DNA of 64,000 bases from NCBI RefSeq assembly GCF_016735615.1, contig NZ_JAERSF010000002.1:992001-1056000 (forward strand). Reading direction: 5' to 3'. A program made the translations under genes and the position numbers. Under the pieces are notes generated by a model that saw only the letters and a list, made by a program, of their open reading frames with translations, searched no databases and was not told the DNA's origin. Of the stretch, positions 17,738-27,749 are shown one piece after another (the stretch's first letter is position 1; every line of letters begins with the position of its first letter). The stretch is from Flavobacterium tagetis (GTDB lineage: Bacteria; Bacteroidota; Bacteroidia; Flavobacteriales; Flavobacteriaceae).

Positions 17738-18649
17738 ATGATTAAGTTAAGTTTGGCCTTACTTCTTTTTGCATTTGCTAGTTTTGCTCAGGGAAGTAAA
17801 AGTGATTCGGTTTTTAAAAAGCAAATTGAAGAGTATAATACTTCATTTGCAAATGCTTTTATAAAAGGAAATCAGGGCGATTTGGTAAAAGCTTATACAG
17901 ATGAAACTATATTTATGCCAGAACACAGCAGACAGCGAGTTGGCAGCAAAACGATTCTAGACTTTTACAAACAATGGCTGAGTCAGGCAAAAATTACTAC
18001 TTATGAAAGAAAAATTTTGGACCTGCAGGATTTTGGAAACTATGTTTTAGAGATTGGAACTTTCGTTGAAACTTTAAATCTAAACGGACAAAATCCTTTT
18101 TCTTACGTTGGAAAATATGCGCTTTTATGGAAAAAGCCTTCCAATAGGAGCCTACCTCCAACAATCGCCGCTGAAATTTGGGGATCTTCAAGTTATTTTG
18201 ATGATAAAAATATTCCTGATATAGACGATACCGCAATTTTAAAGATTAAAGAATATATTCCGACAGATAAATTAACTTTAGAAGTAAAAGAAAGAAATAA
18301 TACAATTAAAAATCTGGTACAAAATAGGCAAGGAGCAGAACATGCCAAAATGTTTATGACAGATGCCATGTATCTTACATATTACACTCCGATTCTTTCT
18401 GGAGAAAAAGAAATTACAGATTATTTTACGGAGCACGAAAAACCAGGAACTTTAAGCATTGAAAAAATTTCGATTCTGACATCTGAAATTATTTATGCCA
18501 GAACGGCAATTATAGAATTTGGGTTTTACAGTGTAGATTGGCGTGATCGTGATAATCACGGAAATGTAAAAGGTAAAAGCATGAACGTTTGGAAAAAAAA
18601 TAATGATGGAGCACTACTGCTTTTTCGCCAAATCGTAAATCATGATTAA
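17738..18649 (+). CDS. Secreted protein with two SnoaL/DUF4440-like (NTF2-fold) domains
   Basis: 303 residues from the ATG at 17738. That start gives a proper signal peptide (MIKLSLALLLFAFASFAQ) and lies 25 bases after a TATATTTG -7 box (17706-17713); an upstream in-frame start at 17690 would precede the promoter. Residues ~25-150 (YNTSFANAFIKGNQGDLVKAYTDETIFMPEHSRQRVG) carry the DUF4440/SnoaL signature. Residues ~190-303 repeat the pattern (HAKMFMTDAMYLTYYTPILSGEKEITDYF), ending VWKKNNDGALLLFRQIVNH. NTF2-fold proteins bind or transform small molecules; the ligand is unknown. Confidence 0.75.
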   Translation: MIKLSLALLLFAFASFAQGSKSDSVFKKQIEEYNTSFANAFIKGNQGDLVKAYTDETIFMPEHSRQRVGSKTILDFYKQWLSQAKITTYERKILDLQDFGNYVLEIGTFVETLNLNGQNPFSYVGKYALLWKKPSNRSLPPTIAAEIWGSSSYFDDKNIPDIDDTAILKIKEYIPTDKLTLEVKERNNTIKNLVQNRQGAEHAKMFMTDAMYLTYYTPILSGEKEITDYFTEHEKPGTLSIEKISILTSEIIYARTAIIEFGFYSVDWRDRDNHGNVKGKSMNVWKKNNDGALLLFRQIVNHD

Positions 18650-18749
18650 CTTTTTAGTTTCTTCATGATATGGTTTATTTCTTCTATTTATTATTAAATG
18701 CTAGTAATTTTATATAATTTTGAACCCATCTTTATGATTTTTATACACG

Positions 18750-20375
18750 ATGGGTCGATTACTTTGCATATTTTTTATTTTCACTACTTTTTATATTTAT
18801 CCGCAATCTTCAACAAAAGAATGGATTGATAGTCTAAATATTACTGACAGCCATGAGAAAAAGGTTGACTTAGCCCTAAAAATCGCTTCCAAACTTAAGG
18901 ATACTGATTGGGACAGAGCCATAAAATATATAGAGCTTGCTGAAACAGAAGCAAAAAAAATAGACAAAGCCGATTTAGCTTTGGCTAAAGTTTATATATC
19001 TGCGGGAGGAATTTATAGTTCAAAAGATGTCTTTGATGTTACCTTACAATATTATTTAAAGGCTTATGAAATTTATAAAAGCAATAATATTGAAGATGAA
19101 ATTGTTCAGGTAGAAAATAGTCTTGCTATTATTTATGGAAAAACCAATAACCAAGAAAAAGCGCTTAAATATTTCCTGAATGTATATCGTTATGAGAAAG
19201 CTAAGAATAAGCCAGATAAACTAGTAAAAATCTTAAACAATATTGGTACAGCTTATCTCGGTAAAAGTTTAGATTCTTCATTGCATTATTATCATAAAGC
19301 CGATGCAATTGCAAAAAAACTGAAAAACTATACCTTAACGGTTTATGTATACACCAATTTAGCTAGGGCTTATAGTTTAAAAAAAGATAAAAAAAATGCT
19401 GATTTATATTTTGAAAAAGCTTTTTCATTAATAGATACTCCTATCGATAATTCATTAAAAGCCTTTGTTTTCGAATCGTTTTCTGAATATAAATTACAGG
19501 AAAAAAAACTAGATGAAGCTATTCTAAACGCAAAAAAGTCGTTAGAATATTCCAAAGAAAATCTATTTGGTTTTTCGAGCATGCGTTTGAACAAAATGCT
19601 TTATGATGCCTATTTGAGTAAAGGAGATTATAAAAATGCAGTGTATTATTTTCAGCAATACAATAAAATAAGCGACAGTATTAATATTGAACAAAAAGCG
19701 GTAAATCTGGAGAGGCTTAAACTAGAGCAAGATTATAAAGTAAGAAGCCAGATAAGAACATTGGTAGAAGAGAAAACAAGATTTAAGTATTATGTAGTTG
19801 GGTTAATATTGATTGTCGGAATGTTGGTTCTCATTATTTTACTGATTAAGTATCGCAATAAACACATTAAAAACCAGCTCGAACAGGAGAAATTAAGAGC
19901 AAAACAGCAAGAGCTCAACCAAAGTCTAGAGGCTAAAAATATGGTTTTGGTTGGAAAAGCCATGGCTGAAATTCACCGTACTGATAATATTAATGAAATC
20001 TTGACTGATCTTAAAATGATCAAACTCAAAACACCTAACAAAGAATTGCAGCAGGCAATTGATATTGTTTTAAAGCGTTTGGAGAAAGATTTGAATACAG
20101 ATATCTGGAAAGAATTTGAAATCAGTTTTGAGCAGGTTCATAAATCTTTCTTTGATAAACTAACTATCGATTACCCAAGTCTTACCCCAAAAGAGCGTCG
20201 ACTTTGCGCACTGCTTTATTTAGATTTAACTACAAAAGAAATTTCCCAAATTACAGGACAATCGTTTAAATCGATAGAAAATGCGCGAACTAGATTGCGT
20301 AAAAAGTTCGATTTAACCAACGAAAAAGTCAATCTTTCCACTTATTTAAACAGTTTTAAGGCAGAATCCATTTAA
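18750..20375 (+). CDS. TPR-containing membrane regulator with LuxR-type C-terminal HTH
   Basis: 541 residues. It starts with a signal peptide or anchor, then five to six TPRs (~40-330), including LQYYLKAYEIYKS, ALKYFLNVYRYEKA and SLHYYHKADAIAKKL. A single transmembrane helix spans ~345-367. A charged coiled coil (KNQLEQEKLRAKQQELNQSLEAKN) follows, then a C-terminal HTH (~475-535: LTPKERRLCALLYLDLTTKEISQITGQSFKSIENARTRLRKKF). This Bacteroidota design places TPR sensing in the periplasm and DNA binding in the cytoplasm without a kinase. A TAATTTTG -7-like element lies 28 bases upstream of the start. The M4 protease gene follows about 390 bases downstream and is a possible target. Confidence 0.85.
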   Translation: MGRLLCIFFIFTTFYIYPQSSTKEWIDSLNITDSHEKKVDLALKIASKLKDTDWDRAIKYIELAETEAKKIDKADLALAKVYISAGGIYSSKDVFDVTLQYYLKAYEIYKSNNIEDEIVQVENSLAIIYGKTNNQEKALKYFLNVYRYEKAKNKPDKLVKILNNIGTAYLGKSLDSSLHYYHKADAIAKKLKNYTLTVYVYTNLARAYSLKKDKKNADLYFEKAFSLIDTPIDNSLKAFVFESFSEYKLQEKKLDEAILNAKKSLEYSKENLFGFSSMRLNKMLYDAYLSKGDYKNAVYYFQQYNKISDSINIEQKAVNLERLKLEQDYKVRSQIRTLVEEKTRFKYYVVGLILIVGMLVLIILLIKYRNKHIKNQLEQEKLRAKQQELNQSLEAKNMVLVGKAMAEIHRTDNINEILTDLKMIKLKTPNKELQQAIDIVLKRLEKDLNTDIWKEFEISFEQVHKSFFDKLTIDYPSLTPKERRLCALLYLDLTTKEISQITGQSFKSIENARTRLRKKFDLTNEKVNLSTYLNSFKAESI

Positions 20376-20537
20376 AATAATTTTTACTGTAACTAATTGT
20401 TATAGTTGATTTTATTTTAAAATGAGTGCTTAATAAGTGCTCCTTTTTTACCCGTGAGTGTTTTTGCATTAGTCCTTTTTTTTTGAGCAAAGAATCCCCA
20501 TTCTATTTTTACCAAACGATTGCAATAAATACGTTTG

Positions 20538-20675
20538 ATGAATACCACAAAAAAAGAAGAACCTAATAAAAGTTTAGAAGAACTTTTAGAAGAAACCAAA
20601 ACTAAGAAGAGCGCGCTCTTAAAAATTCTACAAAAAATAACAAAAACAAATTCTAAGAATCAACCGCCAAATTGA
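20538..20675 (+). CDS. Small Lys/Glu-rich hypothetical protein (45 aa)
   Basis: ATG at 20538 and TGA at 20673. The predicted peptide is highly charged and helical (NKSLEELLEETKTKKSALLKILQKI). It contains no Cys or membrane segment. Its ATG directly follows a TACGTTTG sequence that resembles a -7 promoter box. If that promoter is real, transcripts would begin inside the ORF and the ORF would not be translated. Codon use and amphipathic periodicity favour a genuine small gene. It lies 86 bases upstream of the protease start on the same strand. Confidence 0.4.
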   Translation: MNTTKKEEPNKSLEELLEETKTKKSALLKILQKITKTNSKNQPPN

Positions 20676-20761
20676 TTCTAAGGAAATTGCCTATGTGGTT
20701 TTCTGTAAAAGCTTTTGCGCTATTAACTCGAAGCCTTAATACTAATTTTAAATTAAAAAGA

Positions 20762-23700
20762 ATGAACCAGATTTACCCTAAACCGAGGTATTTGTTTCTT
20801 TTGTTAGGTTTACTGACCTATTCTGCTGGAATGGCTCAGTCTCCTTTGCCAAAGAACAAAACCGCAAATGTGCAGACGACATTAGGATCGTCTGGCGCAA
20901 ATCAGAAAAATGATCAAGTTTTTAAGAAAGCTTCTGATCCAACTCTCAATCAAGAAGATAATGTTAATCCTTTTTTAACTCAGAAAAGTGTAAATGGCAC
21001 AGCACTTTCGCAGGAAGAAAGCGACGCTGTCAATAAAAGAATGAAGGAAAGCCAAAAGCTTTTGAGTTCAAATCAGAATTCAGCAACAGCTAGAACTATT
21101 CAGGTTGCTTCAGATAGCACTAAATTGAGATCTTTTGCCAAATCTTCTAATTTGACATTACGAAACGTGTTTGAAGTTAGAAAAGAAGATTTTGAACTGT
21201 CGAATGCAGACAAAATGCAGTTGAAATCAGTTTCAGAAAAGCACGGCAGAAAGCTGGCAACTTATCAGCAGCTGCACAATTCTGTTCCTGTAGAAGGCGC
21301 AATTTACAAGGTTAGAGAAAATAAAACTAAAATTGATGCTTTTGGTGAAACTTCTAAAAAGCTTCCAACAAACAGCAATTACAAAGTAAGTGCTTCGCAA
21401 GGGTTAGAGAATGCTTTAAGAGAGGTAAATGCAAAAGAATATGTTTGGCAGAGTAAAAAGCTTTCGCCATTAGTTCATAAAAAAATAAGCACAAAACCTC
21501 AAGGAGAATTAGTTTATGTTGGCCCAAATTTTTCTTCAGAATTAAAAGAATACTATTTGGCTTGGAAATTTGATGTGTTTGCTACAAATCCACAGTCAAG
21601 CCAGACAATTTATGTAGATGCTAATACTGGAAAAATCATTCTAAAAATTGATTTAAACAGAGATCTTCGTTTGTCTTCTGCACCTGTTGCTGATGGAAGA
21701 GCAGCTATTGGTAAAGGAAAAGCGAGATTTTCTGGAGATGTTACTTTTGGAACCACTCAATATGCGGAGGGTTATAAGTTGGAAACTTTAGAAGGAAAAT
21801 ATAAAGTGCCTATTTATACTTTAAACATGAATCATGCAGAGCACGCATCTGATGAAGTCCTTACAGAATATATCGATGAAGATAATAACTGGAATGATTT
21901 ATACAATAAAGATCACGATGAAGTGGCAATAGATATTCATTGGGGGTTACAAAAGACTTTGAACTATTACGAAGAAAAATTTGATCGCAATAGTGTTGAT
22001 AATGAAGGAATGACCATTTTTGGACTAGCGCATTTAGGAACAAATGTTCAAAATGCTTCTTGGACAGGTGGATGGGCACAGTTTGGTGATGGAGATAAGC
22101 AGCCTTTTGTAAGTTTAGGAATTACAGGTCACGAGATGACACATGCTGTAACGCAGTTTTCTGCTGGATTGATTTATCAGGGAGAATCTGGAGCGATGAA
22201 CGAATCTTTCAGTGATATTTTTGGAATTTCGATTGAGCTTTATGCTGGAAAAGATTCTAAAAATGATATCTGGATGCTGGGCGACGAATTGTACAAACAC
22301 GGAAGTTTAAGAAGCATGTCTAACCCAAAAGCAGCTGGACAGCCTGATACTTATGCAGGTGAATTTTGGACAAATCCAGCAAACATCCAAGACGACAATG
22401 GTGGAGTGCATCAAAACAGCGGAATTACTAATTATTGGTATTATCTTCTAGTTGAAGGTGGCAATGGAGTTAATGATTTAAATAATAGCTATAGTGTAAA
22501 AGCAATTGGTCTTGAGAAAGCAGAAAAAATTGCTTATGCAACGCTTACCGAATATTTATCGCCGTCTTCGAACTTTATGGCAATGCGTCAGGCAAGTTTA
22601 TTGGCAACTGAAGATTTATATGGATTAGGTTCTGAAGAATACAAACAAGTTACAAATGCTTGGTATGCAATTGGCGTAGGACCTGCGTATGGAGATAAAC
22701 AAGTGCTTTTGGTTTCTTATGAAAATCCATCTGTTCCTTGCGGTCCTTTAAAAGGAGAAGAACCTTTTTATGTGAAAATTAAAAATACAGGAAGCACTGT
22801 CATTAAAGCAGATGAAAATTTAAACTTCAAATTGAGAGCAATGGCAAGCGCTCTTGGAAGAATGATTACTTTTTATACTTATGATGGTACAACTGCTTTT
22901 GGAAAAGATTTAAACCCAGGCGAAGAAGCTACTCTTGCCTTAAAAAGTAAAATTCCGTACCAGACAGGAGGAGCAATAAACTACATAGAAGTAAAAGTAG
23001 ATTTAAATCCGATAGCAGAATTTGGAGCAAAAGAAGGATATACTTTTATTTCACAAGTAGTTGTTCCAACGGCTCAAAAAGATTACGATCTTAAAGCGAC
23101 CGCATTAAGCATGCCTTACTATACTGGAGATGCGCTTTCTTCAAGTTATCAGTCATCAATTACAATTTTTAATTTAGGTTGCGCAGCTATTCCAGCAGGA
23201 ACTGTGCTAAAAGTAGGATATGCTGATACAACTCCTGGAAGTGCAACGGTTTGGAAAGATGTTACTTTAGCAGCAGATTTCAAAGGAAATTCAGAAATGA
23301 CAATTGCTTTTGATAGTACTTTCGATTTATCTGGACTTGGCTTGCATACTTATGAAGGATATGTAACATTGGCTCAAGATCCAGTTACAACCAACAACAG
23401 TGTTTTGAATGCCGCTTACAGTGGTATTGTAACTCAGCTTCCTTACAGTGAAGGTTTTGAAAGAACACCTGGAGGATGGAATACAAAATCATTAAATGAT
23501 GTAAATCAAAAGTTTGTGTTTCAAAATTATCCAGGATCTTTTAGAGATATAAAATCACAATACAATTGGGCAACAGTAGATTTTAGATCAAATGAAAGAA
23601 TGGCTCTTAATTCTGATTTTGTATTAGAATCTCCAATATTTGACTTTACGAATGTAGCTTCGCCGTACATTGAATTCGATTTGTATTATTTGTTCCATGC

Positions 23701-26700
23701 GGGATATGACGGATTAATTGTTGAATATTCAGAGGATAAAGGTAAAAACTGGAAAAAAGTAGAAAATGTTAATTATCCGCAAACTGTGCATTATGATGAA
23801 TATGAATCATTTGGTGGACCATGGTTTACAGGAGTAAATACGGTTCTTAAAAAAGATCCTTATCAAATGCGTTTAAACGACTTGGCAGGAAAAAAAGTAG
23901 CAGTTCGTTTCCGTATTAAAACAGACGATTATAATGATGGTTTTTTAGGAGGGTTTGTTGACAATATTAAAGTGAGCGATGCGCCTTACGATTTGGCATT
24001 GTTATCATCAAAATTAGAAGCAGGAAAATGTACTGTAGATAATAATAATGTAACAATAGTTAGTAAAATCAGCAACAACTTTCCAACAACAAGTCAGCGT
24101 GTAAATGTTACAACTAAAATTCTAGATGCGGCTAAAAATGAAGTTTTCTCTAAAACAGAATTAACAACTTTAAACTTTACAAAATTTAAGGATACAATTA
24201 GTTTTTCTACTCCAAATATTAGTATAAAGACTGTTGGAACGCATACTATTTCGGTTTCTGTTTTCCCAGAAGATATGACTAAAGATGTAAAACAAGGCAA
24301 TAATGCTTTGACCTTTACATATGATAATTGGAATAATGAAGACTTAAAAGTTACTGTTCTTCCTTATAAAATGGACTTTGAAGACGCTAGTAAATACAAG
24401 GGCTGGAGAACGTATGAAAATAATGGTTCTGCAGGATGGAATCACGGTGTGCGTGCAGACTTAGGTTCTCCGGGCTGGTTTATTGATGATCATACGAAGT
24501 TCATGGCGAGTAACGATGATAAATGTAATTGTGATGAAGGAAATGATATGTTGGTTTCGCCTGTATTTGACTTAACAAATTACAAAACAGCACACTTAAC
24601 TTTTGACGGCTTTGGAGATTCACAACATCTTTCAGATGGATATGTAAAAGTAAGTACTGATGGCGGTGAAACTTGGAAAGAAGTATTCCACATGCCTTAT
24701 TATGGAGCTTGGTGGGAATATGGTGTAGATTTGACTGAGTATGCAGGAAAATCTTGCGTAATGGTAGCATTTGTACATAATGATAATGGATATTTTGCAA
24801 ATGGTTTTGCAGTAGATAACATTGAAATTAAAGAAACAAAATCGAATGTAAGACTGTCAAATCTAAGTGTTGCAGAAAATGTATACGAAGATTCAGCTTC
24901 ACACGAATTTGTAGTAAGCGCTAGAAATTCAGCTTATAAACCAATTAATAAAGTTACAGTTGAGTATCAGATTTCTCAAAACGGAACTGCCATTGGAGCG
25001 CCAGTTTCTTTAGAAAAAAATGATGAATTATTAGTTGGACAGACTATTACCTATAAAATTGATGGTTTACCGAAATTGGCTGCTGGAAATTATGAAATTG
25101 CTTTAAAAGCATTTACGGCAGATGAACCAAAAGATCAGGCTCAGGTGGTAAAAGGCACTTTCCAAGTTGCTGCAAACGCTCCAGAATTAAGTATTGAAAC
25201 TTTTTCAAATCTGCCAGCTGGTTCATTATTGGGACAAAAAGGATTTGTTTCGAGCCAAAGCGATGATAATTATCCTTGGAGAGCTGTAACTACTCCTGAT
25301 AATGTGAACTTAACTGTTCCTAAAAAAGATCATACTGGGGATACAGCAAAAACATTGCTTTATAGCCAGTTAGAAGGATTGTCTTATTATGGCGAATTAA
25401 TTTCACCAATGTATAAATTGTCTGAAAAAGCTTCTGCCGTAGAGTTTTATTATGCAATGCAGAGTAATGCAAATGATATTTTCTTAGTAGACATCAAAGT
25501 TGCCGGTGGAGAATGGACAGAACTTTGGAGAAGAAATAAAGAAGGCATGTATGCAGATGCAGATTGGAAACGAGCATCCTTGAATATCAGTAAATACAAA
25601 GGTAAATCGGTAATGTTCCGTTTTAGACATGCGAAAGCGGCAGGGTATTCTTATATGGTTTTAGACGATTTAAAAATCTTCAACGAAGAGATTACGGACG
25701 TTGCTATGCAGATTTTATCGCCAAAAGATGTTTGCGGAAGCCAAGAGTATAAAGTAAGATTGACTAATGAAGGTCAGGTTGCAATCAAAGAAAATGCAGT
25801 TCAGGTAGAAATACAATATGTAAATACTTCTGAGACTATTTCAGAAACGGTAGAAGCAGGAATTCCTGTTGGAGAGAGTATTGAATATATCTTCAAAAAA
25901 CAGCCAAAATTAGACGATATGGGAGATTCGCATGTGTTTAATTTTACAGCCAAATTGGAAGGTGATATTGTTGATCAAAATAATACTATCGAAAACTATT
26001 ACTACCAAGGGGTTTCTGGTGATTTCAAATTATTTGATAATGCTTTGATTCACGGTTATGCAGGTAAAAGTGTTTACATTAATGCTCAAACCAATTTACT
26101 GATTAAAGAGCTTGATGCAGTTTCATACAAATGGAATACTGGAGAAACAACGAGCGATATTGAAGTGACTAAACCAGGCGATTATATTGTTACGGCGGTT
26201 CTTGAAAACGGATGTACTATAACAGAAAAAGTAACAGTAACATTTGACACTTTCGAATCTGGTCTTCCAAGTGGTGATGTTTGTGGGCCTGAAGTAGTTT
26301 TAAATCCAGGAAACTATGCTGCTTACGAATGGTTTGATGGTTCTACAGATCCGACTTTTACCACAACAGAAAGCGGTGAATATTACGTAACAGTTTACAA
26401 CGAACACGGATTAGGTAAAATTTTCATTACAACGATCAATGTTCTTGAAAATATAGTTCCTGAAATTCAGGCATTAGAAGGAAATAAAATTACAGCTTCT
26501 GCTGATGCTGCAGGTTATCAGTGGTATTTAAACGGAAGACCTTTGCCAAATGCAACCGAAAAAATGGTTTCTACAATTTGGGAAGGAAGCTATAGTCTTC
26601 AAGTAACAAATGCACATGGCTGTACAAGTATGTCGGCTCCAATTGATTCTAAAGGTCTTCTTATTGGAAAACTGACAAACTCTTTCAGAGTGTTCCCAAA

Positions 26701-26914
26701 TCCAGCGGCAGACAATGTAAACATCTTCTTGGCTGAAAAAGCAGAAGGTCAAGCAGAGATGAAAATTTATTCTATGGAAGGTAATGCAGTTTGGAGTAAA
26801 ACCTATTCTGCTGTTCCATCAAGCGTAAATGTAAGTCAGCTTACAACTGGAGTTTATATTCTAGATTGTACGGTACAAGGTAAAAAGTACACGGCTAAGA
26901 TTATTAAAAAGTAA
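20762..26914 (+). CDS. T9SS-exported M4 (thermolysin-like) metalloprotease with long multidomain tail
   Basis: 2050 residues from the ATG at 20762, which gives a signal peptide (YLFLLLGLLTYSAGMAQ); an in-frame TTG 90 bases upstream is disfavoured. An FTP/PepSY propeptide (~100-300) is followed by the M4 catalytic domain. Its zinc motif is HEMTH at 457-461, with third ligand Glu481 in MNESFSD and catalytic His550 in GGVHQNSG. C-terminal to ~residue 660 come CARDB-like and MAM/jelly-roll-like modules (YSEGFERTPGGW, MDFEDASKYKGW), Ig-like repeats (SYKWNTGETTSDI) and a type A T9SS sorting domain starting FRVFPNPAADNV. The enzyme should be secreted or surface-attached and degrade protein. The tail is unusually long for M4 proteases (~500-700 residues are typical). 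Confidence 0.93.
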   Translation: MNQIYPKPRYLFLLLGLLTYSAGMAQSPLPKNKTANVQTTLGSSGANQKNDQVFKKASDPTLNQEDNVNPFLTQKSVNGTALSQEESDAVNKRMKESQKLLSSNQNSATARTIQVASDSTKLRSFAKSSNLTLRNVFEVRKEDFELSNADKMQLKSVSEKHGRKLATYQQLHNSVPVEGAIYKVRENKTKIDAFGETSKKLPTNSNYKVSASQGLENALREVNAKEYVWQSKKLSPLVHKKISTKPQGELVYVGPNFSSELKEYYLAWKFDVFATNPQSSQTIYVDANTGKIILKIDLNRDLRLSSAPVADGRAAIGKGKARFSGDVTFGTTQYAEGYKLETLEGKYKVPIYTLNMNHAEHASDEVLTEYIDEDNNWNDLYNKDHDEVAIDIHWGLQKTLNYYEEKFDRNSVDNEGMTIFGLAHLGTNVQNASWTGGWAQFGDGDKQPFVSLGITGHEMTHAVTQFSAGLIYQGESGAMNESFSDIFGISIELYAGKDSKNDIWMLGDELYKHGSLRSMSNPKAAGQPDTYAGEFWTNPANIQDDNGGVHQNSGITNYWYYLLVEGGNGVNDLNNSYSVKAIGLEKAEKIAYATLTEYLSPSSNFMAMRQASLLATEDLYGLGSEEYKQVTNAWYAIGVGPAYGDKQVLLVSYENPSVPCGPLKGEEPFYVKIKNTGSTVIKADENLNFKLRAMASALGRMITFYTYDGTTAFGKDLNPGEEATLALKSKIPYQTGGAINYIEVKVDLNPIAEFGAKEGYTFISQVVVPTAQKDYDLKATALSMPYYTGDALSSSYQSSITIFNLGCAAIPAGTVLKVGYADTTPGSATVWKDVTLAADFKGNSEMTIAFDSTFDLSGLGLHTYEGYVTLAQDPVTTNNSVLNAAYSGIVTQLPYSEGFERTPGGWNTKSLNDVNQKFVFQNYPGSFRDIKSQYNWATVDFRSNERMALNSDFVLESPIFDFTNVASPYIEFDLYYLFHAGYDGLIVEYSEDKGKNWKKVENVNYPQTVHYDEYESFGGPWFTGVNTVLKKDPYQMRLNDLAGKKVAVRFRIKTDDYNDGFLGGFVDNIKVSDAPYDLALLSSKLEAGKCTVDNNNVTIVSKISNNFPTTSQRVNVTTKILDAAKNEVFSKTELTTLNFTKFKDTISFSTPNISIKTVGTHTISVSVFPEDMTKDVKQGNNALTFTYDNWNNEDLKVTVLPYKMDFEDASKYKGWRTYENNGSAGWNHGVRADLGSPGWFIDDHTKFMASNDDKCNCDEGNDMLVSPVFDLTNYKTAHLTFDGFGDSQHLSDGYVKVSTDGGETWKEVFHMPYYGAWWEYGVDLTEYAGKSCVMVAFVHNDNGYFANGFAVDNIEIKETKSNVRLSNLSVAENVYEDSASHEFVVSARNSAYKPINKVTVEYQISQNGTAIGAPVSLEKNDELLVGQTITYKIDGLPKLAAGNYEIALKAFTADEPKDQAQVVKGTFQVAANAPELSIETFSNLPAGSLLGQKGFVSSQSDDNYPWRAVTTPDNVNLTVPKKDHTGDTAKTLLYSQLEGLSYYGELISPMYKLSEKASAVEFYYAMQSNANDIFLVDIKVAGGEWTELWRRNKEGMYADADWKRASLNISKYKGKSVMFRFRHAKAAGYSYMVLDDLKIFNEEITDVAMQILSPKDVCGSQEYKVRLTNEGQVAIKENAVQVEIQYVNTSETISETVEAGIPVGESIEYIFKKQPKLDDMGDSHVFNFTAKLEGDIVDQNNTIENYYYQGVSGDFKLFDNALIHGYAGKSVYINAQTNLLIKELDAVSYKWNTGETTSDIEVTKPGDYIVTAVLENGCTITEKVTVTFDTFESGLPSGDVCGPEVVLNPGNYAAYEWFDGSTDPTFTTTESGEYYVTVYNEHGLGKIFITTINVLENIVPEIQALEGNKITASADAAGYQWYLNGRPLPNATEKMVSTIWEGSYSLQVTNAHGCTSMSAPIDSKGLLIGKLTNSFRVFPNPAADNVNIFLAEKAEGQAEMKIYSMEGNAVWSKTYSAVPSSVNVSQLTTGVYILDCTVQGKKYTAKIIKK

Positions 26915-26932
26915 CAAATTACAGATAGAAAT

Positions 26933-26955
26933 GGCAGTTCTCGCGTAGAACTGCC
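26933..26955 (+). terminator. Hairpin between the M4 protease and the outer-membrane barrel gene
   Basis: Perfect arms ggcagttct and agaactgcc with a 5-base loop lie 19 bases after the protease stop. It has only a weak T-rich tail, so it may attenuate or protect the transcript rather than terminate it. Confidence 0.5.
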
Positions 26956-26978
26956 CTTCTAAAAAACAAATACATACG

Positions 26979-27626
26979 ATGAAAAAATCAAAGCTGATAA
27001 TTTGTGCACTAATGATGTGTGCAGGTGCAATGGCTCAAACCGAAAAGGTTAAACTGGGCGTAAAAGCAGGATTAAATGTTGCGAGCCTTACATTTGATGA
27101 AAATGAATTGAACTCATCTGCTAAAACAGGATTTACTGCCGGTTTAATGGCAGAGATTCCGTTGGCAAAAAACTTCGCAGTACAGCCAGAGTTATTGTAC
27201 AGCCAGCAGGGAATGAAATTATCTTATTCAGATCCAGACGTTCAGAATTCGCATTACAAAAGTACTATTGCCTTAAACTATTTAAACATTCCTGTAATGT
27301 TGAAATATTATGTTGTAAAAGGTTTAAGTATTCAAGCAGGACCACAAGTTGGAATTTTACTTAAGGCAAACAACAAATATCAGGACAACTTTTTGGGTTA
27401 TGAAAATAGCGAAAAAATGAATTTATCAGACTATTCAAATGGAGTAGATGCTTCTGTAAATTTCGGATTGGGTTACCAGTTTAAGGATAAATTTTATGCA
27501 GATGCAAGATATAATTTGTCTTATACCAATGTGTTTAAAGATGCAACTGCAAACACAAATTATATTATTAACAGCGATATGAAGAATAAAGTTTTTCAAA
27601 TAACAATCGGTTATTTTTTTAAATAG
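26979..27626 (+). CDS. Outer-membrane beta-barrel protein (OMP_b-brl_2/PorT-like)
   Basis: 215 residues. A signal peptide (IICALMMCAGAMAQ) is followed by the family opening VKLGVKAGLNVASLTF, then FTAGLMAEIPLAKNFAVQPELLYSQQGMKL, YLNIPVMLKYYVVKGLSIQAGPQVGILL, and a C-terminal FQITIGYFFK strand. This is the standard eight-strand Bacteroidota barrel. It follows the secreted M4 protease by 64 bases on the same strand, probably in part cotranscribed through the intervening hairpin. Role unknown; members range from PorT-like accessory proteins to general porin-like barrels. Confidence 0.88.
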   Translation: MKKSKLIICALMMCAGAMAQTEKVKLGVKAGLNVASLTFDENELNSSAKTGFTAGLMAEIPLAKNFAVQPELLYSQQGMKLSYSDPDVQNSHYKSTIALNYLNIPVMLKYYVVKGLSIQAGPQVGILLKANNKYQDNFLGYENSEKMNLSDYSNGVDASVNFGLGYQFKDKFYADARYNLSYTNVFKDATANTNYIINSDMKNKVFQITIGYFFK

Positions 27627-27654
27627 AGTTAGTAACACCTTCATAACTGTTTTA

Positions 27655-27684
27655 AAACCACTCTTTTTTAAGAGTGGTTTTTTG
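27655..27684 (+). terminator. Rho-independent terminator after the barrel gene
   Basis: Arms aaaccactc and gagtggttt with a short loop, followed by a run of T, 30 bases after the stop at 27626. Confidence 0.85.
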
Positions 27685-27710
27685 TTTTTTGTAAAAAATC
27701 AAATTCTAAC

Positions 27711-27741
27711 TTGCAGACACCATACCTGAGTTATATCTTTA
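27711..27741 (+). promoter_or_regulatory. Promoter of the B12 uptake operon
   Basis: TTG (27711-27713), a 20-base spacer and TATCTTTA (27734-27741), one mismatch from the TAnnTTTG consensus. The predicted transcript start (~27748) coincides with the start of the riboswitch aptamer, which supports it. Confidence 0.6.
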
Positions 27742-27749
27742 CCCCAGAT

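Noticed and set aside
18724..18755. Hairpin ACCCATC/GATGGGT that would hide the start codon of the TPR/LuxR gene
   Set aside because: A TAATTTTG -7 box at 18715-18722 puts the transcript start near 18729, so the left arm would mostly not be transcribed.
20672..20761. N-terminal extension of the M4 protease from a TTG
   Set aside because: The added residues hide the signal peptide. The ATG at 20762 gives a standard Sec signal.
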